Shown piece by piece: positions 36,560 through 48,700 of a DNA stretch of 64,000 bases (its first letter is position 1; every line of letters starts with the position of its first letter). The notes beneath the pieces were generated by a model that had not been told where the DNA came from, did no database searches, and saw nothing but the letters and a program-made list of their open reading frames with translations. The stretch is from Opisthocomus hoazin. Its lineage: Eukaryota; Chordata; Aves; Opisthocomiformes; Opisthocomidae. The stretch covers positions 68,616,308 through 68,680,307 of the forward strand of contig NC_134454.1 of NCBI RefSeq assembly GCF_030867145.1, in the 5' to 3' direction. Position numbers and translations under genes: made by a program.

Positions 36560-37206
36560 CCTTACTCGCAGGAGGGAGAGGGCTTACTCCTCGGTGAAGA
36601 TGGCAGATCAGGGGACGGTTTCAGGCTGGGACACGAGCCTCAGTTTCCGAGCCTAACGTGGCAAGGATGGAGCGGAGTGGTGCGGGGAGTAAGGGGCGGC
36701 GGGGGGGAGGGATGGGGAGTGTCAGGGAGCGAGAACCCGTTTTCAGCCGGCTGCAAAGTCCCCGGCGAACCGGGCCGTGAGCGACCGTTCCACCTGCGGT
36801 CGGTCCGCGGTGCGGGTCCCCCCCGGAGGCAGTCCCCTCGGCCAGCAGCCCCGGGTGCTACCGACTTCCTCGGCCTCGCGGGGGGGGGGAGAGCGGAGCA
36901 GCGACGGGAGAGGGAGCACCTCCGCCCTCACCCCCGGGCCCGCCGCCGGCTCCGCTCTCCCCCGCGCCGGCTCCATCGCGGCTTTAAGTATTTCGAGCGG
37001 GAAGCCAGCCCCTCTCCTCCTCCTCCTCCCCCAGCCCCTCCCCCCCCCCCGCCCCCCAGCCCCGAGCAGCCGGGAGGACTCGGCGGCGCGGCGGCCCCGG
37101 CCGCTCCCACTCCCGGGCGAGGGGCGGCGCGGCAGGAGCTGTCCAACTTTTCAGCACAGTTGTTCCCCCGCCGCTTGCCCGGAGGCAGCAGGCGGCCGCC
37201 GGCCCG

Positions 37207-37219
37207 CCCCCCCCCCCCC
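37207..37219. repeat. C13 homopolymer just upstream of the start codon
   Basis: Thirteen consecutive C residues, six bases before the PDE4D4 ATG. A similar C-rich run lies at about 37040-37055. Both would sit in the 5' UTR and are prone to length variation and sequencing error. Confidence 0.9.
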
Positions 37220-37225
37220 GGCGGC

Positions 37226-37626
37226 ATGGAGGCAGAGCGCGGCGGCGGCAGCGGCTTCTCCGCGCTGCCCGGCGGCAGCAACGGCTCCGGCGGCGGCGAC
37301 GGCTCCGGGGTCGGCGGGAGCCTCCAAGCCCCCAAGCATCTGTGGCGGCACGAGCAGCACTACCCGCCGCAGCTGCGGCAGCACCAGTTCCTCCAGCACC
37401 AGCAGCCCCCCGGCCCCGCGCCGCCGCCGCCGCCGCCGCCTCCGCCCGCCTCGCGGGGCCGCTGCCTGGCCGGGGCCCGCGTCAGGCACCGCGGCTACTC
37501 CGACACGGAGCGGTACCTCTACTGCCGAGCCGTGGACCGCGCCTCCTACGCCGTGGAGACCGGCCACCGGCCCGGTCTGAAGAAATCGCGGATGTCCTGG
37601 CCCTCTTCATTCCAGGGACTCAGACG
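37226..37626 (+). CDS. PDE4D: PDE4D4-type first coding exon
   Basis: This exon encodes 133 complete residues plus two bases of the next codon: the isoform-specific N-terminus of PDE4D4, a long cAMP phosphodiesterase. The start [11 protein letters not shown] matches the known MEAE start and has a good context (G at -3 and +4). The order is a Gly/Ser-rich segment, [20 protein letters not shown], a proline run from the CCG repeat, then [40 protein letters not shown] and SFQGLRR. The second half is close to the mammalian protein; the proline-rich part looks shorter. In mammals this region is reported to bind SH3 domains of Src-family kinases. The donor is ACG|GTAGGA at 37627. Ending in the same codon phase as the D7-type exon (1911-2146) lets both join one common exon. 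The frame is also open upstream to 36677, but that part shows no homology. Confidence 0.95.
37421..37443 (+). repeat. PDE4D: CCG trinucleotide repeat encoding a proline run
   Basis: Six CCG codons followed by CCT and CCG encode most of a nine-proline run in the PDE4D4 N-terminus. It is expected to vary in length between species. Confidence 0.9.
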
Positions 37627-40600
37627 GTAGGAGAGGCGGCGGGGGGTGGGGGGCCGCTCTCCAGCCCGCCGCGGCTGCTCCCGGCCGCGGGGAGGGGAGC
37701 CGGCGGGGGGGGAGGCCCCGCCGAGGCGGGGGCACAGCGGGACGGCCGTCCGCCCGATCCCGCTCCCCGCGGCGGGGAAGGAGAGGAGAGGGGCGGCCGG
37801 GGAGCCCGGGGTGGGAGGCTGCGGGGAGCGAGGCGGCTCGCCTCCCCAGGGGCCTCCGGGCGGGGATTGCCTGGAGCGGGCGGGAAGCCAACCGCCAAAC
37901 ACGTGGGCGGGAGCGGGACCGCTGCCCGCCCCGGCCCCGCTCCGCTCCGCCGCTTCTCAGGCCGCCCCTCCCGGCCGGAGCCGCCCTCTCCGCCCGCCAG
38001 ATCCCGCAGCGCCGGTGCCGGGCGGGAAGGGCGGCGTTCGTGCGCGGTTCGCCACAAAGTTGGGACCGGGAGGGCTGTGGGAGGTGGGAGACGGCCGGGC
38101 GAGCGCAGGGCCGGGGTCCCGCCGGCTGGATCGGGCTGAGCCGGGAGCAGGGGCTAATGGTTCCCTAGCCGGAGGGAGGAGTCCGCCGCCTCCAGTCCAT
38201 TGTTCCCCGCTCGGCGGGCTGTGGGGCTGCTGCGGCGCGTCGCTCGCCGCTGCCTGGTTCGCCCTTCATGGCTTATCGGCAGCATCTGCTTTAAAATCAA
38301 ATTCTCGGTCAAAACCGGCAGGACGTTGTGCCTGATCGATTGAGGTCTGCTCGTTTTTAGTAGCTGGAACCGCTTCCTTGTAGCGGAAAGCCGCACGGCT
38401 GTATTTGAATATTAAGCAGACATGGTGAATAAAGGACTTGTGGGGAGAACGGTGGGCAGACTGGCGGTACTTAACACTCGGTTACTCTGCAGGTCTTTGA
38501 TTTCCTGGATAATCAGATTTTTACGGCATGGTATGCTCGGTGAATAAATAACAGAGTCCTTTCTGAACGAAGATCGCTTTGTGTGCTTCTGTGTTACAGG
38601 CTGTATTCTTTATTATGCAGCCTTGGCCGTAAATCTGAGTAAGATGTACCTGAATATTCCCTGCCAGTGTCTGCTGTATTTCTACCTAACGTTGGCTTAA
38701 TTTCAACTTCGTATACAATTGAGAAATAAAAAAAGGTTCAGCGATTCTAAATCAGAACTACGCTTTCACTTCAGTAATCTTGAAAATCTGTCTTTTAATA
38801 TCTTTGTTTTTTACGCAGCCATTCTGTTGCTACGCATTTGTATCACCTGTGTGAACTCATGCTTGTCTGAAGTTGATGATGTTAAATTTTTCACTGTGTG
38901 AGATTTGAAAGAACAAATCATATGCTTCAAAATTGAACAAATGTTCAATTTAATGCTCTTTTCAATACAATCCTATTTCTTTCATAGGAAAAACACTAGG
39001 CATCTGGGGTTTGCGATCTCTACGACTGAATGCATTTCTGTTTTCTGGATGTAAAGATGTTCAATTTTTGTAATTCGTAATGATTGATTTGAGTATATTC
39101 AGCATTATTCCGTAAGTGATGAGTTACTGAAGGGGATTACAAGTCAAGGTGGGAAGGGAAAGTGCACATATTGGGTTTTTGTTAGGGGTTTAGGGCCATT
39201 TAAAACATTTTAAATTACATTTCTCATGATGCCTCTTTAAATACCAATTTTAAATTCTCTATGAACAGTATTTTGGTTTTTTTTAAACTTCTGTTGTTCT
39301 TGTAAGTGCAACAGTGTCGTTTTGACAAGACGTGCTGCTTCAAAATTGAGGGGGGTTGTCAGTGGGTTTGATTTTAATTTTATGGCATTGATAAATATGC
39401 TTCAGGTGTGCCTCCTTTTTAGAAGTACTAAAGCAAAGTGTAGCGAAGAAGCTCAATACAATTGACCTTTCCATGGCTTTCTTAGCAAAAATAAATTCTC
39501 ACAGTGAAACCTTTTGAATGAAGCAAACAGATATAACATGGAAACACAAAGTGAACTGTATCAAGTTGCATCACGAATATGTTAAAAAAATGTTAGAAAA
39601 GGCTGGTCTTTCCAGGACTTTCATTTCAAGTTCTGGGTCAACTGCTTTTCTTCAAGGAAAGCAAAGCAAAATATCTTCTTAGTGTTCTTGTGAAACCAGT
39701 AACTTTCGAAAAACCCCAATACTTTTGAAAAAGACACCAGTCCTTTTTGAAGTATTTCAGTTCCATTTTCATTTTAAGACTTTTTAGTATTTCTCCTGCA
39801 TTTAAACTGTTCATCAGAACAACATTTCTTAATGGATACCCATGGATTTATTATGGCCTAGGTTGATAAGCTTGTCTTTCAGAAAACTCCACATTACTCT
39901 GAATACGAGAGGGTGGGAAAAATTGTGTATAGAAGTGTGCAGAAAACACATCATATATTGGGGATAGTATTATACATTAATGGCTCAAGTCTTCAAAAAT
40001 TATGTCTATAGAATTGTTTTTCTGGAATTTGTTTTGTTTTGCTCTGACAATACACCTAATCCTTAAAACCTCAGTGAAAACCGTAAAGGAACAGTTATGA
40101 AGCCAAACACACAACTTTGAAGTTTCTTCTATTTTAAGTTTTGTAGAAAACTTAAAAACATGTAACAGTTCTATTTTTTTCAAAAGAAATGAGGAGAAGG
40201 AATTAGACATGTTAAAATCGGAGTTAGAACAGATTTGCACATCTTTATTACCCATACTGAAGAGAGTTACCATTTAAAAGGCAAAATCAATCAGCAAAAA
40301 TTCTAAACTGAATTAGCTGAAAAACACAGTGCACCTGTAGTTCAGAAAATGAGCTATTGTTTATAACCATTTTAATGCTTACTTTGGCTCCGTATAATCA
40401 TTAGTAACTTTATGCACAACTTATTTAGTACACCGCTATATTTCCTTCAAGGAATACAACAGCATTTCATTACACAGAACAATGTATCAGAAGCATTGAC
40501 TGATGTATTGTTCTTGAAAGTCAAGATTATTTGTATATTTTCAAACGAGAAGGTAAGTGCTTTGAATTCATATACACAAGAGCTATACAAAAGCCAGAAT

Positions 40601-43600
40601 AGTCAAGAAGACAGCTGGGACTATCTGTGATTTTTTTTTTTTTTTTTGCTATTTGTTTACTATGTAGTCTTGGGCAAATTGATTTATCTCTTTCTGGCAC
40701 CATTTTCTCTTGTGTAAAATAAAATCACAAATAGAGTCACTACAGGTTTATGTTAAAGTGATTTTTTAGATCAGAGAATAAAAGGTACCTTGTAATAATA
40801 AATAGTAGTAGTGGAAATGGGAAATAAATACTTCAACTCAAATAATTTTCCAGTCAATAGTGCAAAAACATTCAGTGCAATAAATGGAACTGATGTTCTA
40901 GTTACATTCAATGATTTCAGGTAACTGTATTTGCTTCTCACATAACTATCGCTATTGTATGGTCTGTATTCAGAGTTTAGTCATTTTAAAAAAGACTTCG
41001 CAATTTTAAAGGCTATTAGTCATATGTCATTTAAATCATCTTGCCATATCATCTTTCTGTGTTCTATTTTTCACTACCAAAATTTCAGACTGGAAAAAAT
41101 AGACAGGAAATACCATTGGTCCCAATTCCACTAGTCATGGAATTTCCCAAGGTATTCTATGCTTAAGATAAATCTTAATATCTTAGACCTTAGACTTCTT
41201 TTTATCAGGTTTCCCAGACCATCATTTTTTTTACAACAGGTCTCCTGCAAATTTTATCTCAGGTGACGTACAGGTCTAGGCTTCTTTGTGAAAATGTTTT
41301 TTTGTTTGTGTTTATCCGTAAGCAACTGCACAAAGGTGAGGCAAAATGAGCCTTCTGCAACCCAGTAATCCTGGTGCTTGTTCCCTAATGCTGTCTATTT
41401 TAAAAATGTACTTTGATAAGTGGCCATTCAAATTTGTTGCTCTCATAAAAGTCTACTTCCTCTCCCTTTACATTCCTTGTGTGTGATTAGATCTAACCAG
41501 GCAGCACACACCGCTGCATTGCATACATGTGGAGATTGCTCCAAAGCATCACTTTGTTCTTGAAGTGTCAATCTTGTCCTTACACCACTCAGTAAAGGGT
41601 TAAGAAACCGAAACAGCATCCAAGGTTCAATGCAGTGTAGTATTTCAGTGGCCCACAGGCTTTATTCTCTGTTAGGAGAAGAAAGGAGTTTTACGTATTA
41701 GTTTCTCAACTTTCTGAAGTCTGGGTTACTCTACGACGCTAATCATTTAGCGAGATAAGTGCTTGGTTTCTGTGGCTACAAATAGAGCACCTGGAAAAAT
41801 AATGATGCCCTTGCAAATCTTGGCAAAAGACTCTTGTATGCTCCAAAAAAATTAACCCTTCTTTCCATCCTCAAACCCACTCTGTTCTCCTGCTTGGTGA
41901 AAAGCTGCCCTTGGTCTATTCTGTCCTAACTACTTCCATACAACCTAAGGCGAGAAGTGTTTTCTGACTTACAGGCCAATAGAAAATGCTCTCGGAATTT
42001 AGTAGCAGTCTCTGATTAAGAATTTTGTTGTTTACTTGTCTGGCAGTGTTTTATTGCTTTGTTTACAACCAAGCGGTACTGGCACCCAAGAGGTTACAAT
42101 AACTGGCATATGCTAGCCCTCCCTCAAAGATACAAATAATTTTTACAACTCAGTAAACATTGTTGGATTAAAGTTTTTTATGACTCATCCATACAGATAA
42201 ATTAAATAAGAAACTCATATTGTAAAATGTTTTAAATAAGGGACTGTAAGGGCCTTATTTTCATGTCTATTTCAAAAGGCTTACATGTTTGGATTGTTAG
42301 AGTTGTGTGACCTGAGCAACACAAATAGCATCAATTTTCATGCTGTTGCAGTTTGTAAAAATACTAGCTTTTAAAATTCACATATTCAAATACATTTATT
42401 TTAATATGAATCTTGCTGCAAATGAACGATGTCAGTTTCCTGGTTTAACGAGTATAGAAACCTGGTAATTTAGCAGGACAAGCCCATCATAATTGAATAG
42501 AGATTAATCAGGACTTTAACCCTTTTCGTTAAAGACATAGCCATGTGAAGTTCTACCTTAAAATTATTAACATAACTGTTTAATGTATTTCTCAATGGGA
42601 ACTATGTATTGCAGTTTTTCTTTTAGTACTTTAAAAATATTTTGTAATATAGCAACACTATTTAAGTATTAATAGAGATGTCTGTCCAAGATCTGGCTGT
42701 GTGAAGGAACACACAGAGCCATGGTGTCAGTGCTGTGGCAACTCAGCTGCAGTTCGAAACATCTCTCCTTTGGACACCAGGTGCACAGATGAGGGCTAAT
42801 TTACATGGGAATCTTGCATAAAGCACTGAAAGAACCTTAGTGAATTTCTTATAAAAGTTATCTTAAATGGAGTCAAGTCTTTTTAACTTCATGGTGTTCC
42901 TCCATTAGAGAAGACTTTGGAGCTAGCAGGCGACTGGAAAACCTGTGAGATTATATTGATGTGTTAAAACCATAAATGTGAGAGGAAGCTGGGAATGAAG
43001 AGGTCCAAAAGCAAGGCAGAACCATTCAACTGCTAAATAGATTGTTATGATGGATGAGTTCCAAGACTGAATTTTTTGCTAGTGGAAGGCAAGAGTTTAA
43101 TGAAGAAAGGGTGGCAGACAAACCCCGCTCCATGTCACTTTGAAAGAAGGTTGATACGTGCCGACATGAAGAAGGTCAGCTTTCCTTTGCCAGCTTAACC
43201 AGTATGAGGTATAGTGCAGCTCTAGAAAAGAAGAGCATTGCTAGAACTGTTTATTCTTGTAAACAAGAATGTAGATTATTTCTAAGAACAAGCGTTCTTT
43301 ATTTGGTAATATAGTGAATCACCACCATATCTGGATCAAATGCAAAGCTTTTTTGGTAATCTAAACCAACTACATCTAGTGATGCTTGTTTATACTGCAT
43401 ATTTAAAGGTGGTAATAATATTTGCTAATAGGATCGATAATGTGTAGGTAAGATATTAAATTCTGTTAATGTTTATTTTAAATGCAGCAGTCCTGTTATG
43501 TACATCTCTTCCTTGATGTGTTAAGGCCTTAAGTTATGTATAGCAAGGGTTACAGGAGGGAAGCAGTATCTGTCAGTTACTAATAGCTAGGAGATGCCCA

Positions 43601-43933
43601 CTGTTGTTCGTTCCCGAAATTCTTTTCAGTTGTATGTGTCCCCTGCCCTGTGTCTTCCCAATCAGAGTGTCCTGCTGCGTAGATTTCAAACTAGCCACTT
43701 AGCTTAATAATGTTGCTGCTATTACACATAAGTGCCTGCCTAATTCCAGTTATTTTAAATAGGTCTGTGTTACAGTACTACACTACAGTTTTTTCACCAT
43801 AGTTTCTGAGTGTCTTGTAGTACCTTAAAGAAAAATAACTGCAGACTGATGATAAGTTCACATGCTCAGTTAACTCAGTATGTGCATCTAAAAGTGAAGA
43901 GGCCAAAGAGAAAATAAAGAAATGTAGCATCAG
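37627..43933 (+). other. PDE4D: PDE4D intron downstream of the D4 exon
   Basis: It begins with the donor GTAGGA and remains CpG-rich to about 38250, then returns to AT-rich unique-looking sequence. I recognise no transposon or further exon. Long open frames over 37342-38335 are GC-driven shadows of the exon and island. Confidence 0.65.
40631..40647. repeat. T17 homopolymer
   Basis: Seventeen uninterrupted T residues. No SINE-like body is visible next to it. Confidence 0.85.
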
Positions 43934-44330
43934 AGAATTATGGAATCATAGAGTGATTTAGGTTGGAAGGGGCCTCTGGAGGTTGCTTGGTCCAAACACT
44001 GCTCAGAGCAGGTTTATTCACAACAGGTTGCCCAGGGCTGTGTCCAGCTCAGTCCTGAACACTCGTCAGGATGGAGCTTCCACAGCCTCCCTGGACAAAC
44101 TGTTCCAGTATTTGACCACTCCATGGTAAAATATTTTTCCAATATCTAATTAGAATTTCCTGTGTTCTGACTTTGGTCCTTTGTTTCACATCATAACACT
44201 GTCCACCTCCAAGAGTCTGGCTCCGTCTTCTTTGTATCCTCTCTCTCTGGTCACGGAGGTGGCACAAAACCAAGCATAGTTCTTCAGGTGCAGTCTCACA
44301 AGTGCTGAATACCAATGTCATGGGTCTAGT
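43934..44330 (-). mobile_element. CR1 3'-end fragment, minus orientation
   Basis: It starts GAATTATGGAATCATAGAG (reverse of the CR1 tail), then TTTAGGTTGGAAGGGGCCTC, TGTCCAGCTCAGTCCTGAAC and CTGTTCCAGTATTTGACCAC, the usual order of an antisense CR1 3' end. Similarity fades after about 44330. It is 5'-truncated and moderately diverged. Confidence 0.93.
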
Positions 44331-45705
44331 GGGAATTCTGGTGCTGGAGGTGTTCTTTTTCACTGCTATTTATTAGATACATGATTCTAGGAATGACTGG
44401 ATGCTTAGGTAGATTAGTTTGCATAGACCATCCCTTCACTCTGTTACTACTTGTGAGGGACCTGTAGCCTCTTTTATCTCATATTTTAGGGAGAGAATTC
44501 AGCTGCGAGAATTGTCAAGGGGGGAAAAAAGAGGGAAAAAAGAACTGTGCTTTCCTGTTAAGTAGTTTGTTGGGGCATTTAGTATCTCTCAGAGATGTTA
44601 TGAAGATTCCCACTGTTGCCTCTCCTTCCTTGGCCCAAGCTGATCTCAGGCCATCCAGCTCCACACAGGAAAAAAAGACATGATGGGAATGGTTTGCTCC
44701 AGGGACAGTCAGCCCACCCTCCAGTTCCAGAAATTAGAACACTTCAGAACAAAACTCATACGTAAGTCCTTAGATCTGGTACTTAAACCTATGCCTCATG
44801 ATGCGATGAAGTGAAGATTGGAGATTGCAAAATGAGCCTTGAAACCCAACACTTTCCTTTCCTTTTGAAGCTGCCATTATAACCTCTTCCAAAAGATGTT
44901 CCCAAATTTGGCCTCCCAGGAAAAATTCTTGTGGACAGTACAGTGTACAAAAACTGCTGGGAAGCTCAACTCAAACAACAGCAGAAGGCTATATAGCAAA
45001 GAAAAGCAAAAATATACAATGTATGGGATCTTAAAAATCACTAGACACTTGAATATATTTGTATCAATAGCTTAGCTTAGTTTTGCTGTTCCTTCTGAGC
45101 CAAAGTTTTAGAGCTTCATTCCCACAGGGAAGTAAATGCGTAAAACGAGCGCATGTGGGGGGCTAATCAAAACCACCACATTACAAATACATGTGTAAAC
45201 AGATACTTGGATATGTATTTAAACACACACATGTAAAGACAACCAAAACACATAGGGAAGTAAGTCGTAGGGAAGTAAGCCCAGCTGTTGAATTTAGAGT
45301 TAGGGGAGTCAACTAATAATATAAGTTTATATTAAATATAGAGAGCAGAATTTCAGGAGAATATAAAGTGCTGCAAAGCTGTGCTCAAGGGATCTGCAAG
45401 TTCATGAGGCAAAGTGCATTTTCCACACCCATAGGATATGTTATAATAGAGCGATAAAAATTTCCTGTCAAATGCTGAAACTGCGAAATCACTGCATGGA
45501 CATCACTCAGTTATCACCAGAGGTTATCAGATCTGTTTTGGGATGTGGTCATGTTCACTTGTTTACAGCCACTGACCATTATAAAAGACAAGAGTGAGAG
45601 CAGTTGCTATTAGAATTGCCTTCCAAGTTGTGGACACGTTCATAATTGGTTTTGATTGTAAACTCTAAACTCAATTTTAGGTTGAACTCATAAACTTATT
45701 TCTAT

Positions 45706-45736
<31 letters not shown>

Positions 45737-48700
45737 TTATCTGCACTTGATGAAATAGCACTAAGTATTTCAAGGCTACAGTTGGGTTCTCTCAAAATAG
45801 TGAAGGGATTTTTTATAGAATTGAACAGAGGTGCTACTAGTAAGAAGGTATGGTAGTAAATGGAAGGAGGATAAATATTTTGCTGAAATGTTCTACTTGT
45901 TTTTATAACATCAAATAAAAGCTATCGCAGATGCAGGAGTGAGATGCTTTTTTGCAGATGCACTTGTGTATGCTCTCTCTCTCTCAGACACTTGAGATAT
46001 CATTAAATTAAACAGTAGCACTGTCCCAGCTAATGATAGGATAATGATATAAATGACTGCTACATGTATACACATGCTTCAGCAATTGGTGTACATTTCA
46101 TTTCCCTCCATCCACTTATAAGCCTTAGATTATCAGCAACTCACATTTCTCTATGTACCAATGTTCTAGGATTTTTTAGGCGTAATCTGTGCTTGGCTGT
46201 AAGAATGAAAACAGTTTACACTTCAGATAGGTGTTTTGATACATCTACATTGTTCATAGGTTTTCCCGCACGGGAGGAGAAGAATATCTCTGTGATATTT
46301 AATATTACAGAAATTTCACTAAAGATCCACCTTACTTTCATCAATTAACAAGGAGTAAACACTGAACACCATAAAAAAAGTTACTGAGGTGGTCACCTGT
46401 ATTTCTGTTTTCTGTTAATGTGGCTTTAAAAAATACAAAAGAAACTGGTAATTTTAGCAAATAACAACACTGTGAGAATGTGAAGAAACAAAGATATTGG
46501 ATGAGAGAGACAGAAACTGGTTTGAGCAAACAAAGCCCACCGCTAAAACTTCACTAAAATTATCTGGCAAGTCTCACCATCTTTTGACCACTTCTCTGAC
46601 TAGCTTCCATCAGTCTACTGTGATTTGTTGACTTTCCTTAGGAACTAAAAAAATTTACAGTCATGCTTACTGACTATAAACCAGTAACAAGAAAGGTGGT
46701 CCCCTGGGAAATGTAGATTTTAATAGGGTTGCCAACAAAGTGGTTTAGGTGTATGGCAGGAGACTGTTCTGAGCAAAGTAGTTCTCGTCCCACTTCATAC
46801 TGCCAGAAACTCTATGTGTCGTTGTGAAAATACAAATAAGTCTGTTTCCCCCATTGATCTATTGAAGAGTGGCAGAGTTCATTGGATTAAGGAGGATTTC
46901 ATGTTTACAATCTGTTTTTCTCCTGGAAAAGTTCTGCAATATTTCAAAAACTACTAATTACTTTCTGCAAAAGGCATAGCAGACCTTTTACATGCATGTT
47001 TTAAAACTGCTTGGCAAAATTATCTTTCTTCTATTTGTTTTCTTAGAATCATAATGCTGAAAGAAATCTCAAAGCAGAAACAACTACACCTGTGTCAGCT
47101 CTTCTCTTCTTTCATTTTTTCTTTTTGTTCCATATACTTAGAGTTCTAATCTAGTTGCTCCTTCCTTCTACTCTCTTCCCAGTTTTGATCCATACCTTTC
47201 AACGTCCAAAAGCTGATCAAGGTCTTCAGCTAAGGAAATGCTAAGAGTGGATAGTGCAGAAGCATAGTTTAAGCGTTCTGCAAGTTATGCTGCTGTTTAT
47301 TTACCCTAGTTTGAAGACTGACGTTTTTCCAACAGCATGGCAATATTGTATCATAATCGGCTTCTAATGCACAGTAACCCCAAATGCTTTTCAACAGAAC
47401 TGCTATTTAACTGTTATCTTGCAGCTGTGCAATTTCCCCCAGTTGTATGTTCTTGCTAATCCTATAATAATAAATAGAGATCAAGTACTTCCTTGGGCTC
47501 ATGAAGCATGAAAATGACTATAATCAGAAGATTTTTAATTTTGTAATGTAACTTGTAGTAGCACAGGTTCGGTGGGAAGCCCTATTAGGTTGCTAAAACT
47601 TTTGATGCAACATTTAGTGTTCTATAAACAGCTGGAAGAAAAGCTTGTGACTTGATGGTCCTGTTGAAATAGCACGCAAACATTGATGCCATAGTAATAG
47701 AAGTGTTAGTGTAATATAAAGTGCGGGGTAGTACAAAAATAAAACATAGGGTTGGAATTTTTTTAGTGACAGATGCATACGCAGAGAAAACAAGGTAAGG
47801 AAGTAACTTAAAGTGCCTTTTTTCTTGGGGTGAAGTATTCAGCAAATAATTAAATTATTCATTGTGAAATTCTTATGTCTGTTAAATAATGCAGCAGTAC
47901 AGCATAATCCACCTGAATGGAAACAACTGACTAATCCTTACCTGGATCACACTCAGAAGCAAAACTATATTGCAAAGTTTCCATTGTAAACTTTTTCTAT
48001 ACGCTTGTCCGGAACATACATTAAATCTTTTCTGACCTATTTAACTTTTAATGACTATAAATATGGTTGAAAAATTAATGACTGGATCCAGGAAGAACAG
48101 AAGAAGAAAGTTATGGGATCTGGAAAATATTGTTTTATATTATTTTAGAAAATACTGTTGCCCCAAACATGAATTCTAATATTTGATTCTACCTGTTTAA
48201 AGAACCCCTCTTTTATGAAAGTGTATCTGCACTTAGCAAGGGTGAGCAGTCTTAAAGTGTAATTTTAAACACAGGTCAGAGAAAAAAATATTTTGGTTTG
48301 AGTTGGCAGTAACAAAACTGAAAGAACAAAGAGATTAAACCAGTATAGAAACCTAGAGAAACGAGCACACTGAAATCCACATGTACATTTTCTGCCCTTC
48401 CAACCATATAAAATTTTTCACTCGTGCATAAGTAGGGAATTAACTGAGAAATTACACATAAGTAGATGTCAATTAATTTCAATTCACAGAATTTAATCAC
48501 TTTGATTCTTGCTTTAGATACATCACCTTTAATTTAAGATTATGCATTATTACCATGCACCAAATAGTGTAAGAGAAACACTTCTGCTTCCACCGCTGCT
48601 TCCTCTCTGAGCTATGTATAATAATCTACTCTGAATTTCTTTTGAACGTTGCCGCCTTTGACTTTGCAACAGGAAGGTGATGAGGCTGAGGGATCCCAGA

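Larger units (their letters stand above)
36560..38250 (+). promoter_or_regulatory. PDE4D: CpG island promoter region of the PDE4D4-type transcript
   Basis: About 1.7 kb of very GC- and CpG-rich sequence stands out sharply from the AT-rich intron. It surrounds the first coding exon at 37226-37626 and extends into the following intron. No TATA box is apparent between 36640 and the start codon, as is usual for CpG-island promoters. G-rich runs (for example about 36698-36712 and 37700-37712) resemble Sp/KLF-type GC boxes. A CACGTGGGCGGG motif lies near 37900, downstream of the exon. The transcription start cannot be fixed from sequence alone. Confidence 0.8.

Noticed and set aside
37342..38335. 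Overlapping long frames on both strands in the CpG island
   Set aside because: They are GC-driven shadows of the PDE4D4 exon and island; only the frame giving MEAE...SFQGLRR shows homology and ends at a donor site.
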